A stretch of DNA of 64,000 bases from Urechis unicinctus (lineage: Eukaryota > Annelida > Polychaeta > Xenopneusta > Urechidae), in the NCBI GenBank assembly GCA_034190875.2, contig CM067353.1, forward strand, positions 30,350,725 through 30,414,724, read 5' to 3'. The notes below the pieces were generated by a model. The model was not told where the DNA came from, ran no database searches, and saw nothing but the letters and a program-made list of their open reading frames with translations. Of the stretch, positions 62,601-64,000 are shown piece after piece. Positions within the stretch are counted from its first letter, which is position 1; the number at the start of each line of letters is the position of its first letter. The translations under genes were made by a program, and so were the position numbers.

Positions 62601-64000
62601 TGATATCCAACAGGAAATCAAACTGACCCCCATTCCTCTTAGCATATTTATTTGTTGGGGACCTGAAAAACGAAAAACCATTCGTAAAGTAAGATTCGGA
62701 ATATAATGGTTGCGCAGTTGCTTATTTTTTTTTGCTGCTTAGCCAAACACGGAAACTATTGGTAAACAATGTAAACCATTGCTAAACAATGAAAACTATT
62801 AGTAAACAATGGAGGCCACAATAGGTACCAGTATCTACTGTGGGCGACAACCGGAAGTCCGATCTTGTTCCACACTCCCCTGGATCAAACGCAAATGTCC
62901 CATGACATCATGTAATAAGCTGGCCACAGATCGAGATTCTTCAGGCATCTTAGTGCAATTATTATGTTAGATATAACGACGGATGACAAGGTCTGTTGAT
63001 ATTGTGTTTGATACTGATACACTGATGATGTCTGTTGATATTGTGTTTGATACTGATACACTGATGATGTCTGTTGATATTGTGTTTGATACTGATACAC
63101 TGATGATAATGTCTGTTGATATTGTGTTTGATACTGATACACTGATGAAAAAGTCTGTTCATAAAGTGTTTGATACTGATACGTTGATGAAAAGGTCTAT
63201 TGATATAGTGCCTGGTCCTGATACACTGATCATAAGGTCTGTTGATGTAGTGTCTTTTCCTGATACGCTGATAATAAGGTTTAATGTTATAGTACCTGGT
63301 CCTGATGAAATGATTATAAATATTGATGCTATTGTGTTTAGTCCTGATACGCTGATCATTAGGTCTGATGTTATAGAGTTGTAGCCGCTATTTTCAACTC
63401 ACTCTAATCCTGCAGGGAACACCTTCTTCTGTGCGTCCCAGCTCAGAATCCCCTTGTCCCGTGCCATATGGTAAAACCAGGAGTCATACTGCAAAAATCT
63501 ACTAAGTGGTTAATAGTAAATAACTGTAACTTACAAGAATTCCATTGCATTCCGAGATGCTTGGAAAGCCAATACGATACTGACCATCATGGACGCGTCG
63601 TGAACACGCTAATGACCATCACGGACGCGTCGTGAACACGTTAATGACCATCACGGACGCGTCGTGAACAAGTTAATGACCATCACGGACGCGTCGTGAA
63701 CACATAAATGACCATCACGGACGCGTTAGTGAACACGTTAATGACCATCACGGACGCGTCGTGAACAAGTTAATGACCATCACTGACGCGTCGTGAACAC
63801 ATAAATGACCATCACGGACGCGTCGTGAACACGTTGATGACCATCACGGACGCGTCGTGAACACGTTAATGACCGTCACAAACGAGACCCGACTTACATG
63901 CCCATGTTCGCTCCCGTGTGGTCAGGTGATGAATATGTACTTACTGGTATGGGATGTGAAGCGACTTGCCATGGTTGACCACCTCAGCCAGAGTTTGACC
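55830..64000 (-). CDS. Glycoside-hydrolase-like protein, 3' part of gene (5' end outside window)
   Basis: Twelve exons, 5' to 3': 64000-63945, 63498-63403, 62879-62829, 62662-62572, 62318-62259, 61000-60824, 59433-59295, 57619-57511, 56959-56899, 56770-56624, 56297-56161, 56061-55830. Every join is GT..AG and in phase, giving 451 codons to a TAG... stop. Barrel-like motifs in order: HIPYQFLQYDSWFY, GLPVVAHSRYW, KYAKRNGGQFDF, RAWGLTVYEQDWLDH, NITIQYCKGSAR, LEVPAVSQ, TDYKPGNDNWKLG, APFKDVFWTT, LVATLSTGPVTPGDKIG, ILKPSKPAKAVNK, GEVWSTYSQI, then a beta-rich end (VYLLGELDKWVPIS). I recall a family of predicted (beta/alpha)8 glycosidase-like proteins of unknown activity in algae and invertebrates with these motifs. 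The acids in LQYDSW and YEQDWLD are candidate catalytic residues (inference). Four introns carry minisatellites. Confidence 0.85.
57650..58258. repeat. CACAAACACACTGACA-type minisatellite in intron
   Basis: Degenerate units of about 14-20 bp mixing ACACAAACACA, CTGACACAC and AACACTATAAC. Lies in the intron between exons 59433-59295 and 57619-57511. Confidence 0.9.
58300..58472. repeat. (CA)n microsatellite
   Basis: Ends in about 70 nt of pure CA immediately before dispersed repeat D3 copy 3. Confidence 0.95.
58483..59275 (+). repeat. Dispersed repeat family D3, copy 3 (longest)
   Basis: Starts AACTTAGCCCTACAAGACG and includes the palindrome AGACGTCTGCGTAGACGTCT (58496-58515). It continues through GATGGAGTTATAGAATGCAA, ACATGTTTGTTTACAAGTTC, an internal poly-G run (58761-58777) followed by ~220 bp absent from copy 2, then GTCTTGATATATGTTATTTT and CCGGAGCTAG. 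It sits in an intron of the glycoside-hydrolase-like gene. A small intron-like stretch (GTAAGTTTTTGG ... TTATTTTCTAG) is kept in all copies. Confidence 0.88.
59596..59682. repeat. (TA)n microsatellite
   Basis: Pure TA run in an intron of the glycoside-hydrolase-like gene. Confidence 0.97.
59800..60823 (-). repeat. 88-bp tandem array derived from an exon end plus its splice donor
   Basis: About eleven units (core GGCAGGGACCTCTAGCGC near 59892, 59980, 60068, 60156, 60244, 60332, 60424, 60564 (partial), 60657, 60745, plus a diverged one near 59805) directly continue the exon 61000-60824. Read on the gene's strand each unit is CACTATCCAG, the last 60 nt of the exon (encoding YCKGSARFTLQALEVPAVSQ or a variant), then CAG|GTAACAACATGCTAGCAT. 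Two unit types alternate irregularly; the second encodes YCKGLARFALHALEVPAVSQ. One unit carries a 2-nt insertion and one is truncated. Confidence 0.95.
61453..62113. mobile_element. Candidate MITE with TTATCGC termini
   Basis: Ends GTTATCGCATGG and CCATGCGATAAG are inverted (11 of 12), flanked by TTA on both sides (61450-61452 and 62114-62116). A 3-bp TTA duplication fits the PIF/Harbinger superfamily. The first 69 bp form a perfect 30-bp-stem hairpin (61453-61482 with 61492-61521). A second, better terminal match, CTTATCGCGATGGCACC at 61525 against the right end, suggests the element may start there and the hairpin be an added end. No coding capacity. Confidence 0.6.
62975..63375. repeat. 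~37-60-bp minisatellite, about 10 units
   Basis: Left units GTCTGTTGATATTGTGTTTG + ATACTGATACACTGATGAT are nearly identical. To the right they diverge (CCTGGTCCTGATAC...). Intronic, between exons 63498-63403 and 62879-62829. Confidence 0.95.
63577..63885. repeat. 32-bp minisatellite, about 9-10 units
   Basis: Unit AATGACCATCACGGACGCGT + CGTGAACACGTT, containing the palindrome GACGCGTC. CpG-rich compared with its surroundings. Intronic, between the first two visible exons of the glycoside-hydrolase-like gene. Confidence 0.97.

Noticed and set aside
62983-63384. 133-codon open frame with DTLMMSVDIVFD repeats
   Set aside because: Minisatellite inside an intron of the minus-strand gene, whose flanking exons join in phase without it.

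Overview
This window looks like nuclear DNA of an invertebrate animal, most likely a lophotrochozoan such as a mollusc. That placement is an inference from gene content and style: split genes with GT..AG introns, AT-rich DNA (TA)n and (CA)n arrays, many long-unit minisatellites, decayed Ty3-type retroelements, an expanded DEG/ENaC channel family, a eglin-type (potato inhibitor I) protease inhibitor and an ankyrin-DHHC palmitoyltransferase. Nothing bacterial or phage-like was seen.

Layout. 0-2.5 kb: a long TA array and a decayed SLC46-type transporter fragment. 2.5-25.8 kb: a plus-strand tandem array of intronless DEG/ENaC sodium-channel genes with their flanks. At least six copies or large remnants are visible, but only one (23186-24691, 501 aa) is intact. 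The last two copies lie in a ~2.9 kb tandem duplication (19621-22535 and 22536-~25400). 25.8-34 kb: no clear host gene, a minus-strand Ty3 pol remnant, dispersed repeats and a 35-bp minisatellite. 34.1-41.1 kb: a complete minus-strand ankyrin-repeat DHHC palmitoyltransferase gene. It has nine coding positions and two homologous, same-phase candidate exons for one of them, which look mutually exclusive. 41-46.6 kb: microsatellites and dispersed repeats. 46.65-48.5 kb: a plus-strand eglin-type inhibitor gene with three coding exons and a probable noncoding first exon. 49.3-55.3 kb: five minisatellite arrays, one copy of a dispersed repeat and a Ty3 integrase remnant. 55.8-64 kb: the 3' part (12 exons, 451 codons) of a minus-strand glycoside-hydrolase-like gene whose 5' end lies beyond the window.

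The genes do not form an operon or pathway. The two strongest leads are exon-level. One is the alternative TM3-TM4 exon pair of the palmitoyltransferase, where inclusion of both exons would break the frame. The other is an 88-bp tandem array in the glycoside-hydrolase-like gene, made of the end of an exon plus its 5' splice site. All exon joins were checked by hand for phase; no alignment, database search or RNA evidence was available.
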